64,000 nucleotides of DNA from Variovorax sp037204085 (GCF_037204085.1 NZ_JBBCBW010000001.1:62001-126000); one strand, 5' to 3'; positions 17,261-29,862 are shown, counted from the first letter of the stretch. The notes: generated by a model from the letters alone, not told the origin. Translations and numbers: made by a program.

Positions 17261-17920
17261 TCAGCTCTTGCCGCTGTTGCCCTTGTTGCGCGCGGCCAGC
17301 GCTGCAATCAGGCCATCGATGCCGCGGGCGTTGATTTCCTGCGAGAACTGCGTGCGGTAGGTGTCGACCAGCCAGACGCCCAGCACATTGAGGTTGTAGA
17401 CCTTCCAGCCGCCGCCCTGGCCGGGCGTTTTCTCGAGGCGGTAGTCGAGCTGCACCGGGTCGCCGCGGCCCTTGACCTCGGTGCGCACCAGCACTTCGGT
17501 GTCGTCGGGCGAACCGCGGAACGGACGGACCGTGACGGTCTGGTCGCTCACCTGGTCGAGCGCGCCGGCGTAAGTACGCACCAGCAAGGTCTTGAATTCT
17601 TCCTGCAGGCGCTTTTGCTGCTCGGGCGTGGCCTGGCGCCATGCCGGGCCCACGGCGGAGGCCGTCATGCGCTGGAAATTGACGTTGGGCATGATCTTGC
17701 TGTCGACCAGCAGCATGATCTTGCTGATGTCGCCTGCCTTGATGGAGGTGTCGGCCTTGATGGTTTCGAGCACATCGGTCGACAGCCGCTTGACCAGCGC
17801 ATCGGGCGCTTCGTCGGCGGCATGCGCGGGGCGCACAAAAGCAGCGGCAGCGCCAAAAAGCAGTGCGCTCGCGAGCACCAGGCGGCCAAGGCTGCGTCGT
17901 TGCAAGATATTGTTGTTCAT
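17261..17920 (-). CDS. mlaC: Periplasmic phospholipid shuttle MlaC
   Basis: 219 residues. A signal peptide (ending RPAHA, about residue 33) leads to an MlaC/Ttg2 domain: VLETIKADTS, ISKIMLLVDSKIMPNVNFQRMT, FKTLLVRTYAGAL, and VYNLNVLGVWLVDTYRTQFSQEI. MlaC carries phospholipids between the outer-membrane MlaA complex and inner-membrane MlaFEDB. It is separated from mlaA by 191 bp containing a hairpin, and followed 4 bp later by mlaB. Confidence 0.94.
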   Translation of the reverse strand: MNNNILQRRSLGRLVLASALLFGAAAAFVRPAHAADEAPDALVKRLSTDVLETIKADTSIKAGDISKIMLLVDSKIMPNVNFQRMTASAVGPAWRQATPEQQKRLQEEFKTLLVRTYAGALDQVSDQTVTVRPFRGSPDDTEVLVRTEVKGRGDPVQLDYRLEKTPGQGGGWKVYNLNVLGVWLVDTYRTQFSQEINARGIDGLIAALAARNKGNSGKS

Positions 17921-17945
17921 GTCAATTCCCTCAAGTTTTGAAAAT

Positions 17946-17982
17946 CCAGAAGGCGTGCACTAAATAAAGGCGCGCCTCCTGG
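17946..17982 (-). other. Long imperfect hairpin between mlaA and mlaC
   Basis: Arms of 13 bp at 17946-17958 and 17970-17982 match at 11 positions around an AT-rich 11-base loop; the embedded AGGCGCGCCT is itself a palindrome. On the minus strand it is followed by ATTTTC, a weak U-run. It could be a partial terminator or an RNA-processing site that sets the ratio of upstream to downstream mla products. Apart from this hairpin I see nothing in the 17921-18111 gap. Confidence 0.45.
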
Positions 17983-18111
17983 AAAGAACGTGTTCGACGG
18001 GTCTGGAGCCGACCGGGTTCCCTGAAGCGCAGGTGAAGCCTTGAAACCGGATGCAAGCAGAAAACGCCTCATCCGACGGTGAACAGCTCCCTTTGTGCCC
18101 GTTCCCGGTTC

Positions 18112-18828
18112 TTACTTTCCGCCTTCGTCGTCCGGCGGATTGCCGTCGTAGACGTCGTTGCGGCGGTGCTGCAGGAAGGCGTCGCGCGTGAAGGTGTACT
18201 TGTCGAGCGCTGCGTCATCGAGCAGTCGGCCGGCGCGCAGGTACTTGGCCCGGGTGTCGACAACTTCCAGCACCGAGAGCGAATTGCGCCACGCAACGTC
18301 GTTCATGTTGGAGAGCACGCTTCCGGCCCGGTCCACCGGCAGGGCTGCCGTGTCGCGCAGGGTCGAAGGGCCGAGCAGCGGCAGCACGACGTACGGGCCT
18401 GCGCCCACGCCCCAGCGGCCGAGCGTCTGGCCGAAGTCTTCTTCGTGGCGGTCGATGCCGGCTTCGGTGGCAATGTCCAGCAGGCCGCCGAGCCCGAAGA
18501 AAGTGTTGACGTTGACCCGCATGAAGGTTTCGGCGCTGTTCTGCAGCTTGAGCTGGGCCACGCTGTTGGCAAAGCTCCAGACGTCGCCCAGGTTGCCGAA
18601 GAAATTGCTCACGCCGGTGCGCACCATCGAGGGCAGCACGCGCTGGTAGGCCGTGGCCACGGGCACCAGCACTGCTTCGTCGACCTTGTCGTTGAAGCTG
18701 GTAACGCCGCGATTGAAGGGCTCGAAGGGGTCGGCCGGATTGGCCCGCGGGCCGCTCGCGCAGCCTGCAAGCACCGCAAAAACGGTTGCCACGCCCACCC
18801 ATCGTGCGTAGTTCGCTACGTTATTCAT
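18112..18828 (-). CDS. mlaA: Outer-membrane phospholipid-removal lipoprotein MlaA (VacJ)
   Basis: 238 residues with a lipobox LAGC (Cys23). The VacJ hallmarks DPFEPFNRGVTSFNDKVDE, VRTGVSNFFGNLGD, NTFFGLGGLLDIATEAG and GPYVVLPLLGPSTLRDT are all present. MlaA extracts misplaced phospholipids from the outer leaflet of the outer membrane. Two starts are possible: 18828 gives a normal-length lipoprotein signal; 18858 gives ten more residues and would overlap the mlaD stop as ATGA. I chose the first on signal-peptide length, with low certainty. Having mlaA inside the operon is usual for Burkholderiales but not for E. coli. Confidence 0.92.
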   Translation of the reverse strand: MNNVANYARWVGVATVFAVLAGCASGPRANPADPFEPFNRGVTSFNDKVDEAVLVPVATAYQRVLPSMVRTGVSNFFGNLGDVWSFANSVAQLKLQNSAETFMRVNVNTFFGLGGLLDIATEAGIDRHEEDFGQTLGRWGVGAGPYVVLPLLGPSTLRDTAALPVDRAGSVLSNMNDVAWRNSLSVLEVVDTRAKYLRAGRLLDDAALDKYTFTRDAFLQHRRNDVYDGNPPDDEGGK

Positions 18829-18854
18829 AGCGCTTGAGGAAAAAAGGCTTGTTT

Positions 18855-19346
18855 TCATTTCTTGTTGGCTGTTCCCGGCGTCGAAGTATTTCCTTCGGCC
18901 GCCTTGCTGTAGAGGAACTGGCTGATCAGGTTTTCCAGCACCACGGCCGATTGGGTCGAGGTAATGGTGTCGCCGGCTTGCAGGTTCTTCTCCTCGGCAC
19001 CCGCTTCGATTCCGATGTACTGCTCGCCGAGCAGGCCACTGGTCAGGATCTTGAGCGAGCTGTCCTTGGGAAAACTGTAACGGTTTTGCAATGCCAGCGT
19101 CACGCTGGCCTGAAAGGACTTGTCGTCGAAGGAGATGGATTCCACACGGCCGACCACCACGCCCGCGCTCTTGACCGCGGTTTGCGGCTTGAGGCCGCCA
19201 ATGTTGTCGAAACGCGCGGTGACGTTGTACGTCTTCTGGAAATTCAGGCTCAGCAGGTTGGCCGATTGCAGCGCGAGGAACAGAAGCGCCGCGCCGCCGA
19301 TCAGGACGAACAGGCCGACCCAAATGTCGTTAGTGGAACGTTGCAT
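18855..19346 (-). CDS. mlaD: MlaD, MCE-domain lipid-binding subunit
   Basis: 163 residues. One N-terminal transmembrane helix (DIWVGLFVLIGGAALLFLAL, about residues 6-25) anchors a single MCE domain: FDNIGGLKPQTAVKSAGVVVGRV and LTSGLLGEQYIGIEAG. MlaD forms the hexameric hydrophobic channel ring on MlaFE. The ATG at 19346 is preferred to a GTG three codons upstream because an AGAGAG-type site lies before it. The C-terminal 20 residues are Thr/Ser-rich and probably flexible. Confidence 0.94.
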   Translation of the reverse strand: MQRSTNDIWVGLFVLIGGAALLFLALQSANLLSLNFQKTYNVTARFDNIGGLKPQTAVKSAGVVVGRVESISFDDKSFQASVTLALQNRYSFPKDSSLKILTSGLLGEQYIGIEAGAEEKNLQAGDTITSTQSAVVLENLISQFLYSKAAEGNTSTPGTANKK

Positions 19347-19384
19347 GGTTTGCACTCTCTAGAACGATTGGAGCCGAGGCTCCT

Positions 19385-20167
19385 TCAAATACTGAACATC
19401 ATGGCGGTCAACAGGAAGTCGAGGCCGAGCACCGACAGCGACGCCATGACCACCGTGCGCGTGGTCGCGCGCGAGACGCCTTCGGGCGTGGGCTGGGCTT
19501 CGTAGCCCTGCAGCAGCGCAATGAAGGTCACGGTAAAGCCGAAGACGATGCTCTTGATCACGCCGTTGCCCACGTCGCGCCAGACATCGACGCCGCCCTG
19601 CATCTGGCCCCAGAACGCACCGGGGTCGACGCCCAGCATCAGCACGCCCACCACGTAGCCGCCCATGATGCCGACCGCGCTGAACACGGCCGCCAGCAGC
19701 GGCATGGTGATGACGCCGGCCCAGAAACGCGGGGCCAGAATGCGCCGCACGGGGTCGACCGCCATCATTTCCATGGCACTGAGCTGTTCGCCGGCCTTCA
19801 TGAGGCCGATTTCCGCAGTCAGCGAGGTACCGGCACGCCCGGTGAAAAGCAATGCCGCCACCACGGGGCCGAGCTCGCGCACCAGGCTCAAGGCAACCAG
19901 CAGGCCGAGCGCCTCGGAAGAACCGTAGCGCTGCAGCGCGTAGTACATCTGCAGGCCAAGCACAAAGCCCACGAAAAGGCCGGACACCGCAATGATGGCG
20001 AGCGAGTAGTTGCCCAGGAAGTGAATCTGGTCGCGCACCAAGCTGAAGCGCCGCAGGCTTTGCGCGCCTTGGAACGCCAAGCGCACGAACAGCTTGGCGC
20101 CATAGCCCATATCGGCGAGCTTGCTGCGCACGGCAAAGCCCACGTCCGCCGGCTTCCACCAGGTCAT
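19385..20167 (-). CDS. mlaE: MlaE, lipid ABC transporter permease
   Basis: 260 residues, MlaE/DUF140 family with about five membrane segments. LVRELGPVVAALLFTGRAG and the following TSLTAEIGLMKAGEQLSA form the family signature that contacts MlaF. Its ATG overlaps the mlaF stop (ATGA at 20164-20167). It is the membrane core of the MlaFEDB complex; the direction of lipid flow is not readable from sequence. Confidence 0.95.
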   Translation of the reverse strand: MTWWKPADVGFAVRSKLADMGYGAKLFVRLAFQGAQSLRRFSLVRDQIHFLGNYSLAIIAVSGLFVGFVLGLQMYYALQRYGSSEALGLLVALSLVRELGPVVAALLFTGRAGTSLTAEIGLMKAGEQLSAMEMMAVDPVRRILAPRFWAGVITMPLLAAVFSAVGIMGGYVVGVLMLGVDPGAFWGQMQGGVDVWRDVGNGVIKSIVFGFTVTFIALLQGYEAQPTPEGVSRATTRTVVMASLSVLGLDFLLTAMMFSI

Positions 20168-20988
20168 GCGCGTCCCCCTTCATTGCCGAAATCTGCTTCG
20201 ATTCCAACTCCAGGGTAATGAAAATGCACCGGCCCGTCGGGCAGCGCATTGACGAACTGGTGAACCAGCGGATCGGCGCTTTGCCGCACTTCGTCGGGCG
20301 TGCCCTGCGCGGCGATCGCGCCGTTGGCCAGGATGATCACATGGTCGGCAATTCGGAATGTTTCTTCGAGATCGTGCGACACAACGATGCTGGTCAACCC
20401 CAGCGTGTCGTTGAGCTGGCGGATCAGCCGCGCCGCCGTGCCGAGAGAAATCGGGTCCAGGCCGGCAAAAGGCTCGTCATACATCACGAGGTCGGGGTCG
20501 AGCGCAATGGCACGCGCCAATGCCACGCGCCGCGCCATGCCGCCGGACACTTCGCTTGGCATGAGGTCGCGCGCGCCGCGCAGGCCCACTGCGTCGAGCT
20601 TCATGAGGACGATGTCGCGCACCAGCGCTTCCGATAGCTGCGTGTGTTCGCGCAATGGAAAAGCCACGTTGTCGAACACGCTCATGTCGGTGAACAAGGC
20701 ACCGAACTGAAAGAGCATGCCCATGCGGCGCCGTGCCTTATAGAGGGCTGCGGCATCGAATTTGCCGACGTCCTGGCCGTCGAACAGCACCTCGCCGCGC
20801 TGCGCCCGCTGCTGTCCGCCGACGAGCCGCAGCACAGTGGTCTTGCCGCCGCCGGAGGCTCCCATGAGCGCGGTGACCTTGCCGCGCGGGACGGAAAAGG
20901 ACACACCGTCGAGAATCGCACGTGCGCCATAGCCGAACGTAACGTCGCGGAACTCTACAAAGGGGTGTGGCTGTGCGGCTGGGTCCAT
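20164..20988 (-). CDS. mlaF: MlaF, lipid ABC transporter ATPase
   Basis: 274 residues. Walker A MGASGGGKTT, Q-loop MLFQFGALFTDMSVFDNV (characteristic of MlaF/Ttg2A), signature SGGMARR, Walker B LVMYDEPFAGLDPIS and switch VSHDLEE are all intact. The start at 20988 (MDPAAQPHPF) is 3 bases from the end of a terminator-like T-run, which is unusual and raises the question of where the mla transcript begins. A longer frame starting upstream passes through that terminator and is less likely. Confidence 0.93.
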   Translation of the reverse strand: MDPAAQPHPFVEFRDVTFGYGARAILDGVSFSVPRGKVTALMGASGGGKTTVLRLVGGQQRAQRGEVLFDGQDVGKFDAAALYKARRRMGMLFQFGALFTDMSVFDNVAFPLREHTQLSEALVRDIVLMKLDAVGLRGARDLMPSEVSGGMARRVALARAIALDPDLVMYDEPFAGLDPISLGTAARLIRQLNDTLGLTSIVVSHDLEETFRIADHVIILANGAIAAQGTPDEVRQSADPLVHQFVNALPDGPVHFHYPGVGIEADFGNEGGRA

Positions 20989-20990
20989 CT

Positions 20991-21027
20991 CAATAAAAAA
21001 GCCGGGCGCCTTGACAGGCATCCCGGC
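20991..21027 (-). terminator. Intrinsic terminator or attenuator just ahead of mlaF
   Basis: On the minus strand a GCCGGG/CCCGGC stem with an inner TGCCT/AGGC helix (21001-21027) is followed directly by TTTTTTATTG (20991-21000). This is a convincing rho-independent terminator for gltD. Its T-run ends three bases before the mlaF ATG, so it either attenuates mla expression or the mla promoter sits inside the hairpin array. Confidence 0.75.
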
Positions 21028-21048
21028 ATGCGGTTTCCGCAAATGATA

Positions 21049-21070
21049 GCGGGGCCGTGAAGGGCCCCGC
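21049..21070 (-). other. Strong GC hairpin downstream of gltD
   Basis: GCGGGGCC and GGCCCCGC form a perfect 8-bp stem with a 6-base loop, 17 bp after the gltD stop. On the minus strand it is followed by TATCATTT, only a weak U-run but a possible -10 box. With the smaller GCGGAAACCGC hairpin and the terminator at 20991-21027 it makes three stems in a row. Confidence 0.6.
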
Positions 21071-21086
21071 GAAATTGAAACAAAAT

Positions 21087-22565
21087 TCAGCGCGGTAAGT
21101 CGCTAAATCCCATCAAAAACTCGTCTACCGAGCGCGCGGCTTGCCGCCCCTCGCGAATCGCCCACACCACGAGCGACTGGCCGCGGCGGATATCGCCTGC
21201 CGCGAACACCTTGGGCACATTGGTGGCGTAGCCACCGATGAAATCGACGGTGGCCTTGGCATTGCCGCGCGCATCCTTCTCGACGCCGAAGGCATCGAGC
21301 ACGGTGGCCACGGGGCTGATGAAGCCCATCGCCAGCAGCACGAGGTCGGCCTTGAGGATCTGCTCGCTGCCCGCCACTTCCTGCATTTTTCCGTCCTTCC
21401 ACTCGACGCGGACGGTCTTGAGGCCGGTGACCTTGCCCTTTTCGCCGATGAACTCCTTGGTGGAGATCGCGAACTCGCGCTCGCAGCCTTCTTCGTGGCT
21501 GGAGCTGGTGCGCAGCTTGATCGGCCAATAGGGCCACGTCAGCGGGCGGTTTTCTTCTTCGGGCGGCTGCGGCATCAGTTCGAACTGCGTGACGCTGGCT
21601 GCGCCATGGCGGTTGCTGGTACCCACGCAGTCGGAGCCGGTGTCGCCACCGCCGATGACGATGACGTGCTTGCCCTCGGCGCGCAGCTGGCCCTTGACCT
21701 TGTCGCCGGCGTTGACGCGGTTCTGCTGGGGCAGGAACTCCATCGCAAAGTGAATGCCGTCCAGGTCGCGGCCCGGCACTGGCAGGTCGCGCGATTGCTC
21801 GGCGCCGCCGGTGAGCAGCACGGCGTCGAATTCCTTGTCCAGCTGCTCGGGCGTGACGGTTTCCTTGGCGAGATTGGTCACCTTGGAACCCTTGCCCAGC
21901 GGATCTTTCGCAGCGCCGACGATCACGCCGGTGCGGAAGGTGACGCCCTCGGCCTTCATCTGCTCGACGCGGCGGTCGATGTGTGTCTTCTCCATCTTGA
22001 AATCAGGAATGCCGTAGCGCAGCAGGCCGCCGATGCGGTCGTTCTTCTCGAACAGCGTCACCTCATGGCCGGCGCGAGCGAGCTGCTGCGCCGCGGCCAT
22101 GCCGGCTGGGCCCGAACCCACCACGGCCACTTTCCTGCCGGTCTTGTGCTTGGCAACGCGCGGCGCTACCCAGCCTTCGTCCCAGGCGCGGTCGATGATG
22201 GCGTGTTCCAGCGACTTGATGCCGACCGGGTCGTCGTTCACGTTGAGCACGCAGGCGGCTTCGCAAGGCGCGGGGCAGATGCGGCCGGTGAACTCCGGGA
22301 AGTTGTTGGTCGAGTCGAGTACCGCGAAGGCGTTTTGCCAATCGTTGCGGTACACGAGGTCGTTGAAGTCCGGAATGATGTTGTTGACCGGGCAGCCGCT
22401 GTTGCAGAACGGCGTGCCGCAGTCCATGCAGCGTGCGCCCTGTACCTTGGCCTGCTCGTTCGACAGGCCGACGACGAATTCCTTGTAATGCTTGACGCGC
22501 TCTTCAACGGGCTTGTAGCCCTCTTCGATGCGCTCATGCTCCATGAAGCCGGTGATCTTTCCCAT
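21087..22565 (-). CDS. gltD: Glutamate synthase (NADPH) small subunit
   Basis: GltD (492 residues) passes electrons from NADPH through FAD and Fe-S centres to GltB. The N-terminal Cys clusters CMDCGTPFCNSGCPVNN and CPAPCEAACVL bind 4Fe-4S centres; FAD site VAVVGSGPAGMAAAQQL and NADPH site VIVIGGGDTGSDCVG follow. The last segment AAGDIRRGQSLVVWAIREG is the usual flavin-proximal end. It is downstream of gltB, separated by 172 bp containing a three-hairpin element, so its level may differ from gltB. Confidence 0.97.
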   Translation of the reverse strand: MGKITGFMEHERIEEGYKPVEERVKHYKEFVVGLSNEQAKVQGARCMDCGTPFCNSGCPVNNIIPDFNDLVYRNDWQNAFAVLDSTNNFPEFTGRICPAPCEAACVLNVNDDPVGIKSLEHAIIDRAWDEGWVAPRVAKHKTGRKVAVVGSGPAGMAAAQQLARAGHEVTLFEKNDRIGGLLRYGIPDFKMEKTHIDRRVEQMKAEGVTFRTGVIVGAAKDPLGKGSKVTNLAKETVTPEQLDKEFDAVLLTGGAEQSRDLPVPGRDLDGIHFAMEFLPQQNRVNAGDKVKGQLRAEGKHVIVIGGGDTGSDCVGTSNRHGAASVTQFELMPQPPEEENRPLTWPYWPIKLRTSSSHEEGCEREFAISTKEFIGEKGKVTGLKTVRVEWKDGKMQEVAGSEQILKADLVLLAMGFISPVATVLDAFGVEKDARGNAKATVDFIGGYATNVPKVFAAGDIRRGQSLVVWAIREGRQAARSVDEFLMGFSDLPR

Positions 22566-22610
22566 CGCGATTCCTTTTACACCCCCGTTGCTTGCTCACT
22601 GCGTGTAGCC

Positions 22611-22680
22611 GCCTCCCCCCTCAAGGGGGCAACACCTGCGGCCCGGCAAAGCCGGTTCCGCGGTGTTCCCCGAAGGGGCT
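22611..22680. repeat. Three-hairpin intergenic repeat element between gltB and gltD
   Basis: Three stems lie in 70 bp: CCCCC TCAA GGGGG (22616-22629), a long stem with outer AACACC/GGTGTT arms (22631-22636 and 22662-22667) around inner CCGGC/GCCGG, and CCCC GAA GGGG (22668-22678). The composition and the hairpin order resemble dispersed intergenic repeats I associate with Comamonadaceae genomes; that is recollection, not a search. No second copy was noticed in this window. In the gltBD transcript it could end part of the message or protect gltB mRNA. Confidence 0.7.
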
Positions 22681-22737
22681 GTGACAGTTTCACGTGCTGC
22701 ATGCCGTGTGGGAGCTAGTTCTGTTTTTGGTTGATCT

Positions 22738-27492
<4,755 letters not shown>

Positions 27493-27528
27493 GGCGCACT
27501 CCTTCATCAGTTTTTCGCAGGGAAGAGA

Positions 27529-27557
27529 AGGATATTGCGATGCACAAAGAATGCCAA
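27529..27557 (-). promoter_or_regulatory. Probable sigma-70 promoter of gltB
   Basis: On the minus strand TTGGCA (27552-27557), a 17-bp spacer and TATCCT (27529-27534) make a good sigma-70 match. Transcription would start near 27522, giving a 30-base leader with the AAGGAG ribosome site. The promoter lies only 10 bp from the transposase-associated AT-rich box. Confidence 0.6.
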
Positions 27558-27563
27558 ACACTT

Positions 27564-27630
27564 TAATTGGGGTCAGATTCTCATTAAATTCCGAGCGTTC
27601 TGGTCAGAATTAAAATAGGGACAGATTAAA
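27564..27630. repeat. AT-rich flank of the REP-associated transposase with repeated GGTCAGATT-like boxes
   Basis: This stretch is markedly AT-richer than its surroundings and repeats a short box: GGTCAGATTC (27571-27580), GGTCAGAATT (about 27602-27611) and GGGACAGATT (about 27618-27626), separated by ATTAAATT and TTAAAAT. Such GGGGTCAGATT / GGGACAGATT strings commonly lie beside RAYT genes in proteobacteria (recollected, not searched). It lies 3-prime of the transposase gene and probably marks the element's end. Confidence 0.6.
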
Positions 27631-27683
27631 CGCGCGGACAAGAGCGTTCCCGCGATGGCCGCCTGGCTACCGCGACCCCGGCG

Positions 27684-28379
27684 TCAGGAAGTAGATGCCG
27701 CCGGCGGCCGGCCAGCCTTGGCCTTGGCCACGCGCCGCTCGGTAGATTTTTGAAGCGAAGCAAGAAAATCCGCATCGCCGGCCGCCCACCCGCGCAGCGT
27801 GGCTTCGGTAAGTACGCCCTGATCGGCGGATCGCACTCCCGCACGCACCAACTCGACGTATGCAGCCTCGCGGGCGAAGGGCGTGTTGCCGAGTTCCCAG
27901 TACAGCGGATGCGGCGTCAGCAGCTTGTCTTGCCGCAAGCCGGCATAGTGGCCGTGGCTGGACCATGGAAAGTCGCGCGCGTCCGCGACCATGCCGGCCC
28001 GCACGGGGTTGAGATCGATGTACGCCATGCAGGTCAGCAGATAGCGATCGCTCTGGATCAGCGTGGACCTGTAGCGACCCTCCCACAAGGTACCGCTGCG
28101 GCCATGGCGGTCATTGAAGTAGCGCACGTAGCTGCGCCCCACCGACTGCATGAACTGCGGCAGTCCGGTGGTGGTACCGGGCGTTGCCAGCAGATGGAAG
28201 TGGTTGTCCATCAGCACATAGGCGTGCAGCGCGATGCCGAAGCGCGTGGCGTTGTCGGCCAGCAGGGCGAGCAGCCGCTCGTGGTCCGCACGGTCGACAA
28301 AGATCGCCTGGCGGTTGTTTCCACGCTGAATCACGTGGTGCGGCATGTCGGCCAGCGTAAGGCGGGGGAGACGGGCCAT
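27684..28379 (-). CDS. REP-associated tyrosine transposase (RAYT), Y1/IS200-like
   Basis: 231 residues. The HUH metal-binding motif is in VLMDNHFHLLATP, preceded by HHVIQRGNNRQAIF, and the candidate nucleophile Tyr lies in SVGRSYVRYFNDRHGRSG, followed by LWEGRYRSTLI and YIDLNPVRAGMV. These are hallmarks of RAYTs, domesticated relatives of IS200/IS605 transposases linked to REP repeats. The ATG at 28379 (MARLPRLTLA) begins the domain; further upstream the frame runs inside the methyltransferase gene. It is a single gene with no accessory TnpB. It separates gltB from the pil-aro operon tail. The C-terminus is basic and probably intact. Confidence 0.9.
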   Translation of the reverse strand: MARLPRLTLADMPHHVIQRGNNRQAIFVDRADHERLLALLADNATRFGIALHAYVLMDNHFHLLATPGTTTGLPQFMQSVGRSYVRYFNDRHGRSGTLWEGRYRSTLIQSDRYLLTCMAYIDLNPVRAGMVADARDFPWSSHGHYAGLRQDKLLTPHPLYWELGNTPFAREAAYVELVRAGVRSADQGVLTEATLRGWAAGDADFLASLQKSTERRVAKAKAGRPPAASTS

Positions 28380-28408
28380 GGCGTGAAGGCGGCGCGCGCT
28401 CGCGGTTT

Positions 28409-29290
28409 TCAGCTCAGGCGAAAGCGCGTCTCGCCCAAGGCGTCGAGTCCGAACTGAGCCAGCAACTCGCCCAGCCGGGCGGCTGCGGCGGCCTTGCGCT
28501 GCCCGGTGTGACGCGCCAGGATCAGCTCGTTCTTCATACTGTGCTCCCAGCCCACCAGTTCGGTCACGGTGACGCTGTAGCCGTTGGCCTCGAGATACAG
28601 GCAGCGCAGCACATTGGTGAGCTGGCTGCCGATTTCGCGGGTGTGCAATGGATGGCGCCACAGCTCGGCCAGCGGTGTGCGCGACAAGGCCAGCGCCTTG
28701 GTCTCGCGCAGGCAGGCGGCCACCTCGGCTTGGCAGCAGGGCACCAGCACCATGCAGCGGGCCTTCTTCGCGAGGCCGAAGGCAATGGCATCGTCGGTGG
28801 CCGTATCACAGGCATGCAGCGCGGTGACCACGTCGATCCGCTCGGGCAATTCGCTCGCGTTCGCCGATTCGGCGACGGTGAGGTTCAGGAACGACATGCG
28901 GTCAAAGCCGAGCTGCCTGGCGAGCGCGCGCGATTTTTCCACCAGTTCGCTGCGCGTCTCGATGCCGTAGACGTGCCCGCCTTCGCGCGAGCGGAAGAAC
29001 AGGTCGTAGATGATGAAGCCGAGGTACGACTTGCCCGCGCCGTGGTCGGCCAGCGTGGCCTCGGCGCCGCCGCCCGGCAGTTCACGCAGCAGTTGTTCAA
29101 TGAACTGGAACAGGTGGTACACCTGCTTGAGCTTGCGCCGTGAATCCTGGTTGAGCCGGCCCTCACGCGTAAGGATGTGCAGTTCCTTCAGGAGCTCGAC
29201 GGATTGGCCCGGGCGCAGAACCTCGGACAACTCGGCTTCGGCCTTGGCAGTCTTTGCGGTCTTCACAGTCTTGGTTGCGTGTGCAGTCAT
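28409..29290 (-). CDS. SAM-dependent methyltransferase, Methyltransf_32-like
   Basis: 293 residues. After a Lys/Thr/Ala-rich N-terminus (about 25 residues) comes a helical region and then motif I LADHGAGKSYLGFIIYDLF, an acidic strand VYGIETR, and HACDTATDDAIAFGL followed by VLVPCCQAEV. The DxGAGKxYL and HACD combination matches the family that includes eukaryotic METTL25/RRNAD1. The substrate is unknown. The ATG overlaps the DUF1415 stop as ATGA, so it ends the long pil-aro-dgt run. Confidence 0.8.
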   Translation of the reverse strand: MTAHATKTVKTAKTAKAEAELSEVLRPGQSVELLKELHILTREGRLNQDSRRKLKQVYHLFQFIEQLLRELPGGGAEATLADHGAGKSYLGFIIYDLFFRSREGGHVYGIETRSELVEKSRALARQLGFDRMSFLNLTVAESANASELPERIDVVTALHACDTATDDAIAFGLAKKARCMVLVPCCQAEVAACLRETKALALSRTPLAELWRHPLHTREIGSQLTNVLRCLYLEANGYSVTVTELVGWEHSMKNELILARHTGQRKAAAAARLGELLAQFGLDALGETRFRLS

Positions 29291-29862
29291 CGTCGGGCGC
29301 TCCCGGGGCCCACATCGAGCGCGGCCCAGCCTTCGGGGCCCAGTGATTCGAGCGTTTCGATGTTGCGCTCGAAGATGGCCTCAGCCTCCGGGAAGGCCTC
29401 GACCGCGCGGCTCACGCTGTCTTCGCGCAACAGATGCAGCGTAGGGTAAGGCGCGCGATTGGTTGCATTCGAAATGTCGTCGGGTTCGGTGCCACCGAAC
29501 TGGAACTGCGGATGGAAGCTCGCCAGCTGGAACACGCCGTCGAAGCCCGCGCGGGCAAGCTTGCGTTCGGCGCGTGCGGTGAAATCGTTGAAGTCCAGAA
29601 AATCCACCAAGGTGTTGGGTGCTATCAGCAAGATGGTGTCGCGCACGGAGGCATCGAGCGCGGCGAGTTCATTGGCCTCGGCAAGAAGCATTTCGATCAG
29701 CGCGGCGTCGTCGGCCGACATGTATACGGCGAAGTGAATCTGCGCCTTGACATGAACCGCCTTGGCGAACGGACAGAGGTTGAGTCCGATCACCGCACGT
29801 TCGAGCCAGCGCCGGGTGTCGGCTTCAGCCTGCATGGCCTCGATTGTCGCCGCGCCCGTCAT
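29287..29862 (-). CDS. DUF1415 family protein
   Basis: 191 residues with the DUF1415 core: VIGLNLCPFAKAVHVK, LVDFLDFNDFTARAE, VFQLASFHPQFQFGGT, and NRAPYPTLHLLREDSV. The conserved Cys-Pro-Phe and the multiple conserved His/Asp suggest an enzyme or metal protein but the function is not established. The start at 29862 overlaps the MFS stop (ATGA); an ATG nine codons downstream is an alternative. Confidence 0.88.
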   Translation of the reverse strand: MTGAATIEAMQAEADTRRWLERAVIGLNLCPFAKAVHVKAQIHFAVYMSADDAALIEMLLAEANELAALDASVRDTILLIAPNTLVDFLDFNDFTARAERKLARAGFDGVFQLASFHPQFQFGGTEPDDISNATNRAPYPTLHLLREDSVSRAVEAFPEAEAIFERNIETLESLGPEGWAALDVGPGSARR

